DNA of 64,000 bases from an uncultured Phascolarctobacterium sp. (GTDB lineage: Bacteria > Bacillota > Negativicutes > Acidaminococcales > Acidaminococcaceae). Of the stretch, positions 6,698 through 15,738 are shown in pieces. The DNA lies in assembly GCA_900757795.1 (NCBI GenBank), contig CAAEPE010000020.1, forward strand, positions 30,275 through 94,274, in the 5' to 3' direction. Position numbers and translations under genes: made by a program. Numbering within the stretch: position 1 is the first letter of the stretch; the number at the start of each line of letters is the position of its first letter. Below the pieces are notes generated by a model, which saw only the letters and a list, made by a program, of their open reading frames with translations, was not told where the DNA came from and ran no database searches.

Positions 6698-7245
6698 AGC
6701 AGAGTTTTATCACAAACATTTATTCCTGTCGCGTTTTATGACACATAAAAATTTATACTCATTGTGTTTTTACACTGGATAGAATTGATTTCTCTATGAT
6801 TTTACTATTTTTAAAACCATTATTCAACTTCTTTGCAGGCAAAGAAGTTGCAAGAAACCTCGCGCTTTTCAAAGCGCGGCAAAGAATCTTCGACGTTTAT
6901 TGATAATTCGCACTTTGCAACAACGCTTGCCCAATGCGTAGTTTTTGGGGCTAGTAGTTCCAGATTATTTAGGCTCGCAATGCGAGGCTTTGGCGGTCTA
7001 CCGCAAAGAAAAAATTTTCTTTTGGCGTGCCGCTAGTACACTAAAAGTATAAACCACTTTGCGGCAGCCACAAAAGCTATAAATCGCCGAGCGGTGCTTA
7101 CCTTGAACTACGAACTTTAAAACAAGGAATATGGTAAAGCCCTTTTTGCCTAGCTTTTTCTGCTAAGAAAAAGCGATAGTTTCCCGCGCTTTTCAAAAGC
7201 GCGAAGCTTTTTTGCTACTTTTTTCAGTTATGAAAAAAGTAGGTA
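6698..7245. other. 550-bp gene-free stretch full of short perfect hairpins
   Basis: No convincing gene; the one modest open frame (6833-7036) has no RBS and a low-complexity product. The stretch contains five near-perfect palindromes: 6825-6850 (12-bp arms CAACTTCTTTGC), 6861-6878 (CGCGCTTT), 7153-7174 (GCTTTTTCT), 7185-7203 (CGCGCTTTT) and 7215-7242 (CTACTTTTTTC, directly beyond the ecfT stop). The CGCGCTTT motif occurs twice. It looks like an intergenic repeat family or a structured RNA rather than coding DNA. Confidence 0.6.
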
Positions 7246-7917
7246 TCATCCCAAAAATGGCTTCCAGAAGGGATACAAGCTAAGCGCTGCCACCAGCAGC
7301 AAAACCAAAAAATCCCCAATGCCTAACGGCTCCGATGGCATATTTTTATAAGTATTGCTGCCAAAGCCCTTTAGCTCCATAGAAAGCGCTAAGGTTTCGG
7401 ATTTTGCAACTGCACGCATAACCAGCGGCCGAATAACAACTAAATATGCTAAAAAGCGTTTAATAATATTGCCGCGATTGGAATAGCCGCGGCAGCTTTG
7501 CGCATCCAAGGTAATTTCACTGTCCGTAAGAAAATTAGGTACAAAGCGCAGCGCAGTCGTCAGCATAAAAGCATATTCGCAGGGCATATGAAATCTGTCT
7601 ACCAAAGATTTGGCAATATCCTGAATACGAGTTGCTGCCAGCAGGCACAAAAACGCTATAGTCATAACCAGCATGCGCAGGCCGCCAATAAGCGCTACCG
7701 ACAGCGGCGAGCCAAAAAGCAGCTGCAGCAAAATCATCATGCCGGTGAAAACCGCTAAGCCGCCGATGGCAGCCATGGTCATGCGGTCGTGCTTAATGTA
7801 CAGCAGCAGCGCCAGCTCCAAAACTAAAATTGTGGCTACGGCCTCCACAGGCAGAATAAAAACCCACGCTGTAATTGCCAGGGTAACAATAATTTTTGTA
7901 AAAGCAGTCAGGTTCAT
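7246..7917 (-). CDS. ecfT: ECF transporter transmembrane component EcfT
   Basis: 223 residues with about five hydrophobic segments. The coupling-helix region contains the two EcfT signatures, AQSCRGYSN (about residue 139) and ETLALSMELKGFG (about 184), that contact the two ATPases. EcfT links the ATPase pair to a substrate-binding S component in energy-coupling-factor vitamin and metal importers. It is the last gene of a four-gene leftward operon (S, A, A, T) and lies one base from the ATPase gene, so it is translationally coupled. Confidence 0.9.
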   Translation of the reverse strand: MNLTAFTKIIVTLAITAWVFILPVEAVATILVLELALLLYIKHDRMTMAAIGGLAVFTGMMILLQLLFGSPLSVALIGGLRMLVMTIAFLCLLAATRIQDIAKSLVDRFHMPCEYAFMLTTALRFVPNFLTDSEITLDAQSCRGYSNRGNIIKRFLAYLVVIRPLVMRAVAKSETLALSMELKGFGSNTYKNMPSEPLGIGDFLVLLLVAALSLYPFWKPFLG

Positions 7918-7918
7918 C

Positions 7919-8719
7919 TTATTCCGCCTCCCTTCCTACAGCAGCAATAAATTCGTCGGAACTGGCAGCGTCCACGCCTAACGCCGCGGCTAAGGAAGCA
8001 ACCGTCGGCCGGCGCAGTCCCCAGCGCTCCACAGGCTGGCTGCCGTTAAACAGCTCCTGAGGCGTGCCGTCAAACACTTTAGTGCCATAATGTAAGACTA
8101 CAGCTCGCTTAGCAAACCGGCGCACAATATCCATATCATGAGAAATCAATACAATGGTAATACCACGTTTAGTATTGATAGCCTGCAAATACTGCATCAT
8201 GCTCTCTTTTTCCAACGCGTCCTGACCATTAGTAATTTCATCTAAAATCAAAGTGCGGGGATTAAGCGCCAAGGCAGCGGCTACGCCCAAGCGACGCTTT
8301 TGACCAAAGCTCAAAAGGCGCGGATATTCGTTTTTCAGCTCCATCAACCCCATAGCTTCTAACGCTTCCGCTGTTTGACGGTTAATAGTTTCGTCCGTCA
8401 GCTTTTTCGCGCGCGGGCCATAAGCTACTTCATCAAAAACAGTGTCCTCTAAAATTTGCAAATCAGGATTTTGAAAAACATACCCAATTTTATCTGCCAA
8501 ATCTGCCGGCTCGCATTTAACAATATCCTCGCCGTCCACTAAAATTTCACCGCTGCGAGGATGGCACAGCGCCATGAACAAACGGCTCAAGGTTGTTTTG
8601 CCACTGCCGTTATGTCCTAAAAGTGCCACAAATTCACCGTCCTCAATGCGGCAATCCATATCGTTGATTACAGGCTGCCCACGCAAGTAGGCAAAGTTTA
8701 CATTTTTAGCCTCCAGCAT
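7919..8719 (-). CDS. ecfA: ECF transporter ATP-binding subunit
   Basis: 266 residues. Walker A GHNGSGKTT (about 35-43), Q-loop FQNPDLQI typical of ECF ATPases, a signature region LLSFGQKRRLGVA (the usual LSGGQ reads LSFGQ), Walker B TLILDEITNG and the H-loop LISHD. It hydrolyses ATP to drive uptake through EcfT. Its start overlaps the stop of the preceding ATPase gene as TGATG. The C-terminal extension of about 40 residues is less conserved. Which of the two subunits is EcfA1 or EcfA2 is not certain. Confidence 0.9.
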   Translation of the reverse strand: MLEAKNVNFAYLRGQPVINDMDCRIEDGEFVALLGHNGSGKTTLSRLFMALCHPRSGEILVDGEDIVKCEPADLADKIGYVFQNPDLQILEDTVFDEVAYGPRAKKLTDETINRQTAEALEAMGLMELKNEYPRLLSFGQKRRLGVAAALALNPRTLILDEITNGQDALEKESMMQYLQAINTKRGITIVLISHDMDIVRRFAKRAVVLHYGTKVFDGTPQELFNGSQPVERWGLRRPTVASLAAALGVDAASSDEFIAAVGREAE

Positions 8720-9588
8720 CAGTCAGCCCTCCCTTCCGCTTTTTTAATACCATAGGTTTTAAAATCAGCCAGCGCGTCCTGCTCACTGCGCCAGTCGCCT
8801 AAATCAAGATGCAGCTTTTCCTCCAAGCCCAGCTTAATCTGCCACAGCGTCGGCAGCAGCGGCCGCAGCTCCGCATCCTCATACATTTTGGGTGCAGCAG
8901 CTTCATAAGCATCCGCTGCAACTAAATTGCCTTCTTTTAATACAACCAAATCGCTTATATAGGGCAGCAAATAATCCATGCGATGCTCTACGGCAACAAT
9001 GGTTGTACCGTAGCGCTGATGAATATCCCAAACTAATTTATATAGCGATTGCGCCCCGTCAGGATCCATAGCGGAAACAGGCTCGTCCAAAACAATAATT
9101 TCCGGATGCGCCGCCAAGGTTGCCGCCAAAAGCAAACGCTGACGCTGACCGCCGCTAAGCTCGTCCAGCTGATAGCTTTCCCGTCCGGGCAGCCCCACAT
9201 CCTCTAAAGCGCGGCTGACACGAGCGGAAATTTCTTCCGGCGCAAAGCCGTGATTTAAAAGTCCAAAGGCAATTTCTTCGCCTGCGGTTAAGGATACCAG
9301 CTGACTTTCATAATCCTCCATAATAAAGCCAACGCGCATGGCAATATCGGACACGCGTTTATTTTTGGTGCTTTCGCCGTGCACCTCAACGTCGCCGCTG
9401 TAACGACCGCCCATATAATAAGGCACAATGCCGGTCATAGCTTTGCACAGAGTAGTTTTGCCTGCACCACTGGGCCCCGTAATTACAGTGAAGCTGCCTT
9501 TTTTGATATCCAAATTGATATTATTAAGTACCAAAGCAGATTTTTTATACGCAAAATAAAAATTTTCCAGCTTAATAACGCTTTCCAT
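8719..9588 (-). CDS. ecfA: ECF transporter ATP-binding subunit
   Basis: 289 residues. Walker A GPSGAGKTT (about 37-45), Q-loop in IMEDYESQL, ABC signature LSGGQRQR, Walker B IIVLDEPVSAMD and H-loop VEHRMD. It is the second ATPase of the ECF module, forming a heterodimer with the product of the next gene. It starts right after the S-component gene. The Q-loop context MEDYESQL differs from the partner's FQNPDLQI, as expected for the two diverged halves of a heterodimer. Confidence 0.9.
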   Translation of the reverse strand: MESVIKLENFYFAYKKSALVLNNINLDIKKGSFTVITGPSGAGKTTLCKAMTGIVPYYMGGRYSGDVEVHGESTKNKRVSDIAMRVGFIMEDYESQLVSLTAGEEIAFGLLNHGFAPEEISARVSRALEDVGLPGRESYQLDELSGGQRQRLLLAATLAAHPEIIVLDEPVSAMDPDGAQSLYKLVWDIHQRYGTTIVAVEHRMDYLLPYISDLVVLKEGNLVAADAYEAAAPKMYEDAELRPLLPTLWQIKLGLEEKLHLDLGDWRSEQDALADFKTYGIKKAEGRAD

Positions 9589-10161
9589 TTATTTTTCCTC
9601 CTCCTGAAAATAAAACAGCTTGCGCACCGGCGCATACAGGAAGAAGGTAATCAAGCCGTTAAGCAGTCCGACAATAGCGACAACGGGCAGCATGGCAAAA
9701 ATCCACACATGCAAAGGCAAGCCCAAAACCAATTTCAAAATGAAAGTGAAAAGTCCGCCGCTAGCCACGGTTGCCAAAAAGCCGGTAATAAAGGGACGCA
9801 GCTTCCATTCGCCTACGCCTGCCGCAAACATTGCCTTTACCAACAGGCAGCACACAGTCGCGCCTGCCAGTTCGCTGGCTACATTACCTAAAGGAAACGC
9901 AGATTTAGATGAAGGCACTAATGTCAAGCCGGCAATAAAACCAATGCCGATAGCTTGGGAAAGCTTGGGTCGAGTTAAATTGATAACGATAGAATACATG
10001 GCAATAGTCCAGTTAGGAGTTACGCCGCCAACGTTGGGGCTAACAGTGTGCAGTATAATACCAATAGCCAACAGCATAGCGGTAATGGCTACCCAGCGAT
10101 AACCGTCCTGCATTGGCTCTACTTCAATAAGCTGCGGAACAGTTTTATTTTGTTCATCCAT
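9589..10161 (-). CDS. ECF S component, TrpP-like substrate-binding membrane protein
   Basis: 190 residues with about six hydrophobic segments, right in front of the two ECF ATPases and EcfT, hence the module's dedicated substrate-specific subunit. The pattern LLAIGIILHTVSPNVGGVTP, then AMYSIVINLTRPK, then SAFPLGNVASE resembles the TrpP family (PF17099) of tryptophan-related transporters. I call it TrpP-like, but the substrate is not established. The gene is first in its operon; no T-box or other riboswitch is visible in the 100 bp upstream, so control is probably at the promoter. Confidence 0.8.
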   Translation of the reverse strand: MDEQNKTVPQLIEVEPMQDGYRWVAITAMLLAIGIILHTVSPNVGGVTPNWTIAMYSIVINLTRPKLSQAIGIGFIAGLTLVPSSKSAFPLGNVASELAGATVCCLLVKAMFAAGVGEWKLRPFITGFLATVASGGLFTFILKLVLGLPLHVWIFAMLPVVAIVGLLNGLITFFLYAPVRKLFYFQEEEK

Positions 10162-10240
10162 ACTAAAACCTCTCTTTACAAAAGTCTTTTTTCAGGCTAC
10201 GAATAAAATTATTATACTACAATTTCGTCAATTTGTATCG

Positions 10241-10282
10241 CAAAAAATAAAATTGGCGTCAGCTTTTTACCGCCAACGCCAA
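10241..10282 (-). terminator. Terminator of the his operon, overlapping hisI
   Basis: Read leftward, TTGGCGT (complement of 10276-10282) pairs with ACGCCAA (complement of 10253-10259), followed by a T-rich run. The 5' arm lies inside the last codons of hisI. Confidence 0.75.
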
Positions 10283-10599
10283 AAAGAATTAAAAAAGCAG
10301 GAATATTCGCCCGTGTGACAGGCAGGACCATGCAAAGAAGCTTTAACCAAAATCGTATCGCCATCACAATCGTAAATCATTTCCCTAACCTCTTGCAAAT
10401 TGCCGCTGGTTGCGCCCTTGTTCCACAGCTCCTGACGGCTGCGGCTCCAAAACCAAGTGTAGCCTGTTTCCATAGTTTTCAGCAGCGATTCTTTATTCAT
10501 ATACGCCAGCATCACTACGTCTTTGGTAGCGCAATCCTGCACAATGGCAGGCACCAAACCGTTAGCGTCAAATTTAATTTGGGAAATGTCAAACTTCAT
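10267..10599 (-). CDS. hisI: Phosphoribosyl-AMP cyclohydrolase
   Basis: 110 residues, the monofunctional HisI form without a fused HisE pyrophosphohydrolase domain. Motifs: LAYMNKESL (about 31-39), TWFWSRSRQELWNKGATSGN (48-67), the zinc and metal site DCDGDTILVK, and GPACHTGEYSCFF with its conserved Cys and His. It opens the purine ring of phosphoribosyl-AMP, the third step of histidine synthesis. It is the last gene of the operon; its start abuts the hisF stop. No hisE is seen in the window, so the pyrophosphohydrolase must be elsewhere. Confidence 0.97.
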   Translation of the reverse strand: MKFDISQIKFDANGLVPAIVQDCATKDVVMLAYMNKESLLKTMETGYTWFWSRSRQELWNKGATSGNLQEVREMIYDCDGDTILVKASLHGPACHTGEYSCFFNSFWRWR

Positions 10600-11357
10600 T
10601 ATAATCTTACCTCGATTCCGCGACTGCGCAAATATTCCTTAACCTGTTTAATCGTAAAAGCTTTGTAGTGAAATACGGAAGCCGCCAGCACTGCGTCAGC
10701 GCCGCCCTCGGCCAAAACGTCATAAAAATCCTCTAATTTTCCGGCGCCGCCGCTGGCGATAACCGGCACATTTACGGCGCCGGTCACGGCCTTTGTCAGC
10801 GGAATATCGTAGCCATTTTTAGTGCCGTCGGCATCCATACTGGTGAGCAAAATTTCGCCTGCGCCCAAAGTCACAGCCTGCTTGGCCCACTCCACAGCGT
10901 CTAACCCGGTCGGCTTACGCCCGCCCTGCACATAAACCTCCCATTTATTTTCACCGCAGCGGCGGGCATCAATGGCGATAACAATACACTGGCTGCCAAA
11001 AATCCGCGCACCCTCGGCAATCAGCTGCGGATTTTTAATCGCCGCGCTGTTCAAAGAAGTTTTATCTGCGCCAGCCAAAAGCGCATTGCGAATATCTTCA
11101 ACGCTGCTAATCCCGCCGCCCACGGTCAGGGGCATAAACACTTGTCCCGCAGTTTTGCGGATAACGTCCAGCATAGCCTTACGCTCCTCAAAGGTAGCTG
11201 TAATGTCTAAAAACACCAGCTCGTCCGCACCCTCGGCATCATAAGCTGCCGCGCGTTCCACCGGGTCGCCGGCGTCGCGCAGTCCCACAAAATTTGTGCC
11301 TTTAACTACACGTCCTTCCTTAACGTCTAAGCAGGGAATTATTCTTTTCGTCAGCAT
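10599..11357 (-). CDS. hisF: Imidazole glycerol phosphate synthase, cyclase subunit
   Basis: 252 residues from the ATG at 11357 (GGAGGG upstream); the frame is open further upstream but MLTKRIIPCLDVKEGRVVKG is the canonical HisF start. A TIM barrel with catalytic Asp11 (CLDV) and the Asp of TSMDADGTKNGYD, plus phosphate-binding GGGISSVEDI and ASGGAGKLEDF. It uses ammonia from HisH to form imidazole glycerol phosphate and AICAR. Lies one base after hisA and overlaps the hisI start. Confidence 0.97.
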   Translation of the reverse strand: MLTKRIIPCLDVKEGRVVKGTNFVGLRDAGDPVERAAAYDAEGADELVFLDITATFEERKAMLDVIRKTAGQVFMPLTVGGGISSVEDIRNALLAGADKTSLNSAAIKNPQLIAEGARIFGSQCIVIAIDARRCGENKWEVYVQGGRKPTGLDAVEWAKQAVTLGAGEILLTSMDADGTKNGYDIPLTKAVTGAVNVPVIASGGAGKLEDFYDVLAEGGADAVLAASVFHYKAFTIKQVKEYLRSRGIEVRL

Positions 11358-11358
11358 G

Positions 11359-12087
11359 TTAACCCTCCTTAGCCAAAGCCAGCGCCGCCTGCAAATCAAC
11401 TGCTCCGGTATAAATTGCTTTGCCGATAATGCAGCCGCACACGCCGTCGCCTTCCACAGTCTTCACGCGACGAATATCTTCCAAAGAAGCAACTCCGCCG
11501 CTAGCAATAACCGGCACGCCGCACGCGCGCGCTAAAGCTGCCGTCGCTTCCACATTTACGCCGCTCAGCATACCGTCGCGGCTGATATCCGTATAAATAA
11601 TTTTATCAACGCCGTACTGCGCCATTTTTTGCGCCAGCTCCACAGCGGTTACGCCGCCGCCCTGTCCCCAGCCTTCAATGGCAACTTCGCCGTTTTTTGC
11701 ATCAATGCCAACGGCAATGTGTCCGGAATATTTGCGGCAGGCTTCCTCCACCAGCTGCGGATTTTTTACTGCCGCGCTGCCTAAAATTACGCGGTTTACG
11801 CCTAAAGCTAATAATTTTTCGATAGTTTGCAGATTACGGATGCCGCCGCCAAGCTGCACGGGAATTTTTACATTGTTTAGAATACGCTCCACCACAGACA
11901 CGTTTTTGCCCTCGCCTGCCAAAGCGCCGTCCAAATCTACCAAATGCAGATATTCTGCGCCTAAAGCGGCCCATTTCTGCGCCATCTCTGCCGGATCGTC
12001 AGCAAAAACAGTTTCGGCATCAAAGCGTCCTTCGGTCAGACGCACACAGCGTCCGCCGCGTATATCAATCGCTGGATAAATTATCAT
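11359..12087 (-). CDS. hisA: ProFAR isomerase
   Basis: 242 residues. I place the start at the ATG at 12087 (MIIYPAIDIRGGRCVRL), which has AGGAG nine bases upstream and overlaps the hisH stop as ATGA; the upstream GTG at 12096 touches the RBS. TIM barrel with catalytic Asp8 (AIDI) and the second Asp in YTDISRDGM, plus phosphate sites GGGIRNL and ASGGVASLED. It isomerises the ProFAR aminoaldose to the aminoketose, the fourth step of the pathway, just ahead of HisHF. Confidence 0.97.
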   Translation of the reverse strand: MIIYPAIDIRGGRCVRLTEGRFDAETVFADDPAEMAQKWAALGAEYLHLVDLDGALAGEGKNVSVVERILNNVKIPVQLGGGIRNLQTIEKLLALGVNRVILGSAAVKNPQLVEEACRKYSGHIAVGIDAKNGEVAIEGWGQGGGVTAVELAQKMAQYGVDKIIYTDISRDGMLSGVNVEATAALARACGVPVIASGGVASLEDIRRVKTVEGDGVCGCIIGKAIYTGAVDLQAALALAKEG

Positions 12088-12695
12088 GGCTGCCACTCCT
12101 TAAACGCCCGCAAAAGGCTCATGCCCACGCGGCTGGATTTTTCCGGATGAAACTGAAACGCCTGCACATTATTTTTGCCCACGGAAGCCGTAACCTCCAT
12201 GCCGTAATCGCAGACTGCCGTAATTAAAGATTTATCTTGGGGCACGCAATGGAAGCTGTGCACAAAATAAACGTATTGCCCGTCTGTATTTTGCATTAAG
12301 GGCGAAGGACTGCGCAACGCCAGCTTATTCCAACCCATGTGCGGAATTTTGCAGGCGGTAGTTAAATATTTTACCTGACCTTGAAAAAAACCCAAGCCTT
12401 GTACGCCGGGAGCTTCGTCGCTGCCCTCAAACAGCACTTGCATGCCTAAGCAAATGCCTAAAAATGGCTTGCCGCTGTGCAAAGCCTCCATAATCACGGG
12501 AATGAGTCCCGATTTATGCAGATTGGCCATGCAGTCGCCAAACGCTCCTACGCCGGGCAGAATAATTTTTTCTGCGGCAGCAATTACTTCCTTGTCGGAG
12601 GTCACCACCGGCTCGCCGCCAACTGCGGCAATGGCGTTGCAAACGCTGTATAAGTTGCCCATGCCGTAATCGATAATCGTAATTTTATTAGTCAT
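12084..12695 (-). CDS. hisH: Imidazole glycerol phosphate synthase, glutaminase subunit
   Basis: 203 residues, a class I glutamine amidotransferase. The nucleophile Cys is in FLGICLGMQVLFEGSDE (about residue 82), the oxyanion strand is LPGVGAFGD, and the His-Glu pair is in QFHPEKSS near the C-terminus. It feeds ammonia to HisF. Its start follows GGAGC, but the 100 bp upstream separate it from an inserted restriction gene rather than from hisB, so expression of hisHAFI must rely on read-through of that gene or a new promoter. Confidence 0.97.
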   Translation of the reverse strand: MTNKITIIDYGMGNLYSVCNAIAAVGGEPVVTSDKEVIAAAEKIILPGVGAFGDCMANLHKSGLIPVIMEALHSGKPFLGICLGMQVLFEGSDEAPGVQGLGFFQGQVKYLTTACKIPHMGWNKLALRSPSPLMQNTDGQYVYFVHSFHCVPQDKSLITAVCDYGMEVTASVGKNNVQAFQFHPEKSSRVGMSLLRAFKEWQP

Positions 12696-12760
12696 TTAGT
12701 AGCTCCTAAAAACATATTACAAGTTATTTTTAATAAGTTGATTATTTATATAAAAAGTTT

Positions 12761-12770
12761 GCAACATCTT
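12761..12770. repeat. Direct repeat copy 1 flanking the GmrSD-like insert
   Basis: GCAACATCTT here recurs at 15683-15692. The two copies bracket the restriction gene that splits the his operon. A 10-bp match in about 100 x 130 bp could arise by chance at roughly the one percent level. Confidence 0.45.
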
Positions 12771-12796
12771 GATCATTATATTACGCATTAAATCAT

Positions 12797-15607
12797 TCAT
12801 TTTTTCTTTGCTAAGTCAATCTTTTCGAATTTTAGATCTACAGATATAATCTCATATCCCGCTTCAACTATAGTATTTGCCATTGTATGTGACTTCGACT
12901 GACTCCAATACTCCCTATAAGTATATGCTGATTTAGACAATTTATTTCCAATAATATTTTCGATCTCTGCAAAAGTCAAAGAAATTCTATCCTTATCACA
13001 TGACTTCAAATATTTCTTTAATTCAAAAAACTTTCCATAAGATACCTTCTTGTTCTCCAATTCACCAACATCCTTAAGCGCGTCGACCAATAAATCAAAT
13101 TTTTCTATCATCCAATCAAATATCTCTTGTTGTTTTTCCAAATTAAAAACATCTGCCTCATGCTGATACACAATACGCTTGGCAATGCTTGTTTCTCTAC
13201 TGGAATACCAATCAAGTTTATCGCCAAATTTTGATTCTATCGTATGCTTTTTACTTTCTAATCTTTTAAAAGCATCTCCATCAAAGGCGTAAATAACTAG
13301 AGAAACATATTTGCCGTAAGTAATGGCAAACTGTAACAAAAACTCATCAGTTCTAGCCTTACTATCATACCAATACTTAACAGTTGCTTTTCCTTTTAGA
13401 ATGTTTTTCCTATTACGTTTACTGCAATGCCTGATAAAATTAATCCAAAAAGCTTTTTGCCGCATCTCAAGACTGGTATATTCATGAGCAACTTGGTTTT
13501 CTTTTGATATGGCTGGCTTTTCTTCAGGTACTGGCAATTCTTCCGGAACAGCTCTGCCATCAACTGCAAAATTTACATGTATCAGTTTTTCCAATTGTTC
13601 CTCAGTAAATTTAAAGCCCCAGCGCTTCTCCATAAACTCAAGCAGCTTCTTGCTGCGTGCATAAATATTTTCGGCATTCCAGTCATTAGATTTCGATACT
13701 TCAATTTCAGAGTGACACCCATTTTCGTAACCGCGCCTACCAGCTCTTGTAGTTTTTTTATCATAAAAACTATCGTTTTGCAAGCTGGAATTTACACTTT
13801 GTGAAAGCGGCAGCAAATTGCCCAAGGCACCTGACAGCATCTCAATCTCTCCATCAGTAAACTGTCGATACAGATTTTGCCAATAATACTTGGACGGAGT
13901 TTGAGGGAGAATATGCTCAATGGAAACTTTATCCTTTGCTTTTTTTGTAAACATCTCCCAACTGCATATGCGGTCAATATTATTTTTCTGCACAAGACTG
14001 GTTTCATATTCGTACAAGAAATAATCTACATTATTCCAACCATAAAATCCTTTACCATTTAAGAACTGCTTATCAATTTTGGACTCAAAATTCGAAATTG
14101 CATATTCAATATTATTGTCTATGTTTTGAACAATAGTTGCCATGATATCTTCCAATGATATTTCGCTCAAGTACAAACTCCTTGCGGCACGATAATATTC
14201 ACTGCTGCCAAATGTTCCATTAAAGCTTCCTAGCCTGAAACAGATAAATATAAAACGCTCAATTGCCTTAAAAGCCTTAATTCGTTCTTCAGAATCAAAA
14301 TCATCATGTCTACTGATGATTACAGCTACTAATGGTCGAAAATACCCCATACCGATACGATTTAATTTATCTACCCATAGCTGCTCATCCTTTGCTAAAT
14401 TTTTACTTTCATAAGGGAAGAAGGTATCGTACCAATATTTAGCCATATCCTTAAGGCTGTTTACATAATTTTTAATTTCAGTAGGTTCTAATTTGGAAGG
14501 TTCCGCAGTTTCCGTTTCTGTAGCTTCCTCATCATCTTCCGTTTCACAATCTGCATCAATACCAAATTTTTCTAATGCTTTATTCACCATAACAGTTTTC
14601 TTTTCAAATATATTTTGAGCAGAAAATTTATTTAGCAGGAAATGAATATAGTCATCTCCCTTTTTTCTAGAAAAAGCAAAGTAAATTATCCAATGCGCTC
14701 TTAAAAAATCATCATCTGATAAAGGAACATTTTCATTTTTACCGAGCTGAAAATATATTTCCTTCCAAGCATCGTTAATTTCTTTTCTTAGATAAGATTT
14801 GCTTGTCTCATCAAATTTTTTATCTGAATACAGTGTAGTAAGATAGATAAGCCTATTTTTCAACAACTCTAAATTTGTCAGTTTCTTACCACGATTATTC
14901 ATGGTCTCAAAAGCTACAAATACATCGTAATCATCATCTATTACATGTATATTAAACATCAATTTTAATGTGAGCTTTAAATAGAGAGTGTTGATTCCAG
15001 CCATCCCTTCGTTTTTATAGATAGTCGTTAAATTCTCTTTGAAAAATTTTTTGGCAAATTTGAGATTTTTGGTATAGTAAGTTTCATTAATTGTACCGGA
15101 ATATGCCTCGCCAAAAATTTTATGTCTTAAATAATCTGCACTAGGATTGTCAGCTTCATAGCCAAATAAATATGTGGTAATCATATTATCCTGTGGTCTT
15201 TTTTGGCAGATATATTTAGACACTATATCTTTTAAGGTATCATATCCAAGAACTATTTCATCGTCTTTCTTACCTTTGTTTTCAGCAAGCTCTCTAACAA
15301 AACAAATTATTTCATTCAACAAAATCACAAAAGTAGTCAAACGCTGCTGACCATCTACAATATGATAGGCCTTAAATCCTTTTTCTACCATCCAAAGATC
15401 ATAACCCCAATTATTTATCTCTTTGCGGTCTAGTAATTTTAAAGATAAAAGTCCTGTGTAATGATATTTATCCTGCTGTAAGTTAATCAAGTCATCCCAA
15501 AAATCTACCAGCTGTGATAATTGCCAAGCATATCCTCTTTGATAATCCGGTATTCTAAATAATTTATTTTGAAATATCAGTGATAATGATTGTAATTCAT
15601 TTACCAT
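12797..15607 (-). CDS. GmrSD-like modification-dependent restriction protein (DUF262-DUF1524-DUF4268)
   Basis: 936 residues. The N-terminal DUF262 domain shows IPDYQRGYAW (19-28), the nucleotide-site DGQQR (85-89) and FETMNNRGKKLTNLELLKNR (233-252). The DUF1524 HNH-type nuclease has IEHILPQ (563-569) and LGNLLPLS followed by an Asn and KK (595-618). A DUF4268 domain occupies about 710-880. This is the single-chain GmrSD type IV architecture, which degrades DNA carrying modified (often glucosylated hydroxymethyl) cytosine. It is clearly more AT-rich than its his neighbours and sits alone between hisB and hisH, so it was inserted into the operon. A small acidic linker (CETEDDEEATETETAEPS) lies at 354-371. 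Confidence 0.9.
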   Translation of the reverse strand: MVNELQSLSLIFQNKLFRIPDYQRGYAWQLSQLVDFWDDLINLQQDKYHYTGLLSLKLLDRKEINNWGYDLWMVEKGFKAYHIVDGQQRLTTFVILLNEIICFVRELAENKGKKDDEIVLGYDTLKDIVSKYICQKRPQDNMITTYLFGYEADNPSADYLRHKIFGEAYSGTINETYYTKNLKFAKKFFKENLTTIYKNEGMAGINTLYLKLTLKLMFNIHVIDDDYDVFVAFETMNNRGKKLTNLELLKNRLIYLTTLYSDKKFDETSKSYLRKEINDAWKEIYFQLGKNENVPLSDDDFLRAHWIIYFAFSRKKGDDYIHFLLNKFSAQNIFEKKTVMVNKALEKFGIDADCETEDDEEATETETAEPSKLEPTEIKNYVNSLKDMAKYWYDTFFPYESKNLAKDEQLWVDKLNRIGMGYFRPLVAVIISRHDDFDSEERIKAFKAIERFIFICFRLGSFNGTFGSSEYYRAARSLYLSEISLEDIMATIVQNIDNNIEYAISNFESKIDKQFLNGKGFYGWNNVDYFLYEYETSLVQKNNIDRICSWEMFTKKAKDKVSIEHILPQTPSKYYWQNLYRQFTDGEIEMLSGALGNLLPLSQSVNSSLQNDSFYDKKTTRAGRRGYENGCHSEIEVSKSNDWNAENIYARSKKLLEFMEKRWGFKFTEEQLEKLIHVNFAVDGRAVPEELPVPEEKPAISKENQVAHEYTSLEMRQKAFWINFIRHCSKRNRKNILKGKATVKYWYDSKARTDEFLLQFAITYGKYVSLVIYAFDGDAFKRLESKKHTIESKFGDKLDWYSSRETSIAKRIVYQHEADVFNLEKQQEIFDWMIEKFDLLVDALKDVGELENKKVSYGKFFELKKYLKSCDKDRISLTFAEIENIIGNKLSKSAYTYREYWSQSKSHTMANTIVEAGYEIISVDLKFEKIDLAKKK

Positions 15608-15682
15608 TTTTAGTACCTCTTTTTAATATGCCAGTTCGGTATTTATCTCACAACTTTAACTTTTGGCGCGTAGATTTTATTA

Positions 15683-15692
15683 GCAACATCTT
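15683..15692. repeat. Direct repeat copy 2 flanking the GmrSD-like insert
   Basis: Second copy of GCAACATCTT, between the restriction gene start (15607) and the hisB stop (15739). Confidence 0.45.
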
Positions 15693-15738
15693 TACGCCTT
15701 GCGCGTTTATTGCAAATTTCTGATTAACACCAAATTTT

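Noticed and set aside
6833..7036. Rightward open frame in the hairpin-rich gap
   Set aside because: No RBS, low-complexity product, and its course is set by palindromes; not treated as a gene.
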